A stretch of DNA of 6,739 bases from Actinomycetota bacterium. Its GTDB lineage: Bacteria > Actinomycetota > Humimicrobiia > Humimicrobiales > Humimicrobiaceae. The stretch is from the NCBI GenBank assembly GCA_023379515.1, contig JAMCQQ010000479.1, positions 1 to 6,739 on the forward strand, given 5' to 3'. A program made the position numbers and the translations under genes. Shown here piece after piece: positions 6,623-6,739 of the stretch (position 1 is its first letter; each line of letters begins with the position of its first letter). Under the pieces are notes generated by a model. It made no database searches. It worked only from the letters and a program-made list of their open reading frames with translations, and had not been told where the DNA came from.

Positions 6623-6739
6623 AATAACTGTTCTGAGCATATTATTTCTTAAAATAATTGATTTGATTGAAAATCGTTACATGCCATGGTTAAAAATATC
6701 AAAAGAAGAATATTTGGAGGATTGATTCAAATGAAAAGA
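6623..6739 (-). repeat. Inverted repeat, right arm (foldback copy running to the window end)
   Basis: This is a perfect reversed copy of 6054-6170. On the plus strand it re-encodes the permease C-terminus (ending in KEEYLED, with TGA at 6723-6725), the GGAGG site and the ATG of the binding protein (6731-6733), then leaves the window still matching. A coding fragment repeated without a single change, joined at a 10-base shared word GCAATAATTG (6612-6621), fits a template-switch chimera better than a real gene fragment. It should not be annotated as a gene. Confidence 0.9.

Noticed and set aside
6638..6640. ATG as the start codon of the permease gene
   Set aside because: It lies inside the foldback copy. 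The first six codons are the antisense of the gene's own 3' end, and the product would be far shorter than family members.

Overview
This is an AT-rich stretch of bacterial DNA (by eye below 40% G+C) with purine-rich Shine-Dalgarno sites (AAGGGGGG, AAGGAG, GGAGG). The gene content is that of an anaerobic or fermentative, polysaccharide-using bacterium of the Bacillota, Thermotogota or Atribacterota kind. Nothing here fixes the lineage. There is no rRNA, tRNA, CRISPR array or transposase.

Plus strand, 2-3519: a sugar-catabolism-like cluster. It has the 3' part of a uroporphyrinogen-decarboxylase (URO-D)/corrinoid-methyltransferase-superfamily gene, a complete L-fucose isomerase gene (fucI) with all three metal ligands, and a carbohydrate-family-7 (CE7) acetyl esterase gene. 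The esterase gene is full length and keeps its catalytic triad, but an in-frame amber codon stands exactly where relatives have a conserved Trp. A reasonable but unproven reading is breakdown of a decorated (O-acetylated, perhaps O-methylated) 6-deoxyhexose such as fucose.

Minus strand, 6622 down to 3558: an ABC importer of the ThiXYZ (NMT1/THI5-like) type, in the order permease, lipoprotein binding protein, ATPase. It is followed by mntP, a manganese efflux pump, convergent with the esterase gene. The importer probably takes up a thiamine pyrimidine precursor; riboflavin is the main alternative. The 87-bp leader of mntP holds a nested inverted repeat that pairs with the only Shine-Dalgarno-like bases in front of mntP.

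Right end, 6623-6739: the last 117 bases are a perfect reverse complement of 6054-6170 (end of the permease gene and start of the binding-protein gene). The apparent start of the permease lies inside this foldback, so its true N-terminus is missing. A 10-base shared word at the junction makes an amplification or assembly chimera, typical of multiple-displacement-amplified DNA, the best explanation. The amber codon in the esterase should be judged with that data-quality warning in mind.
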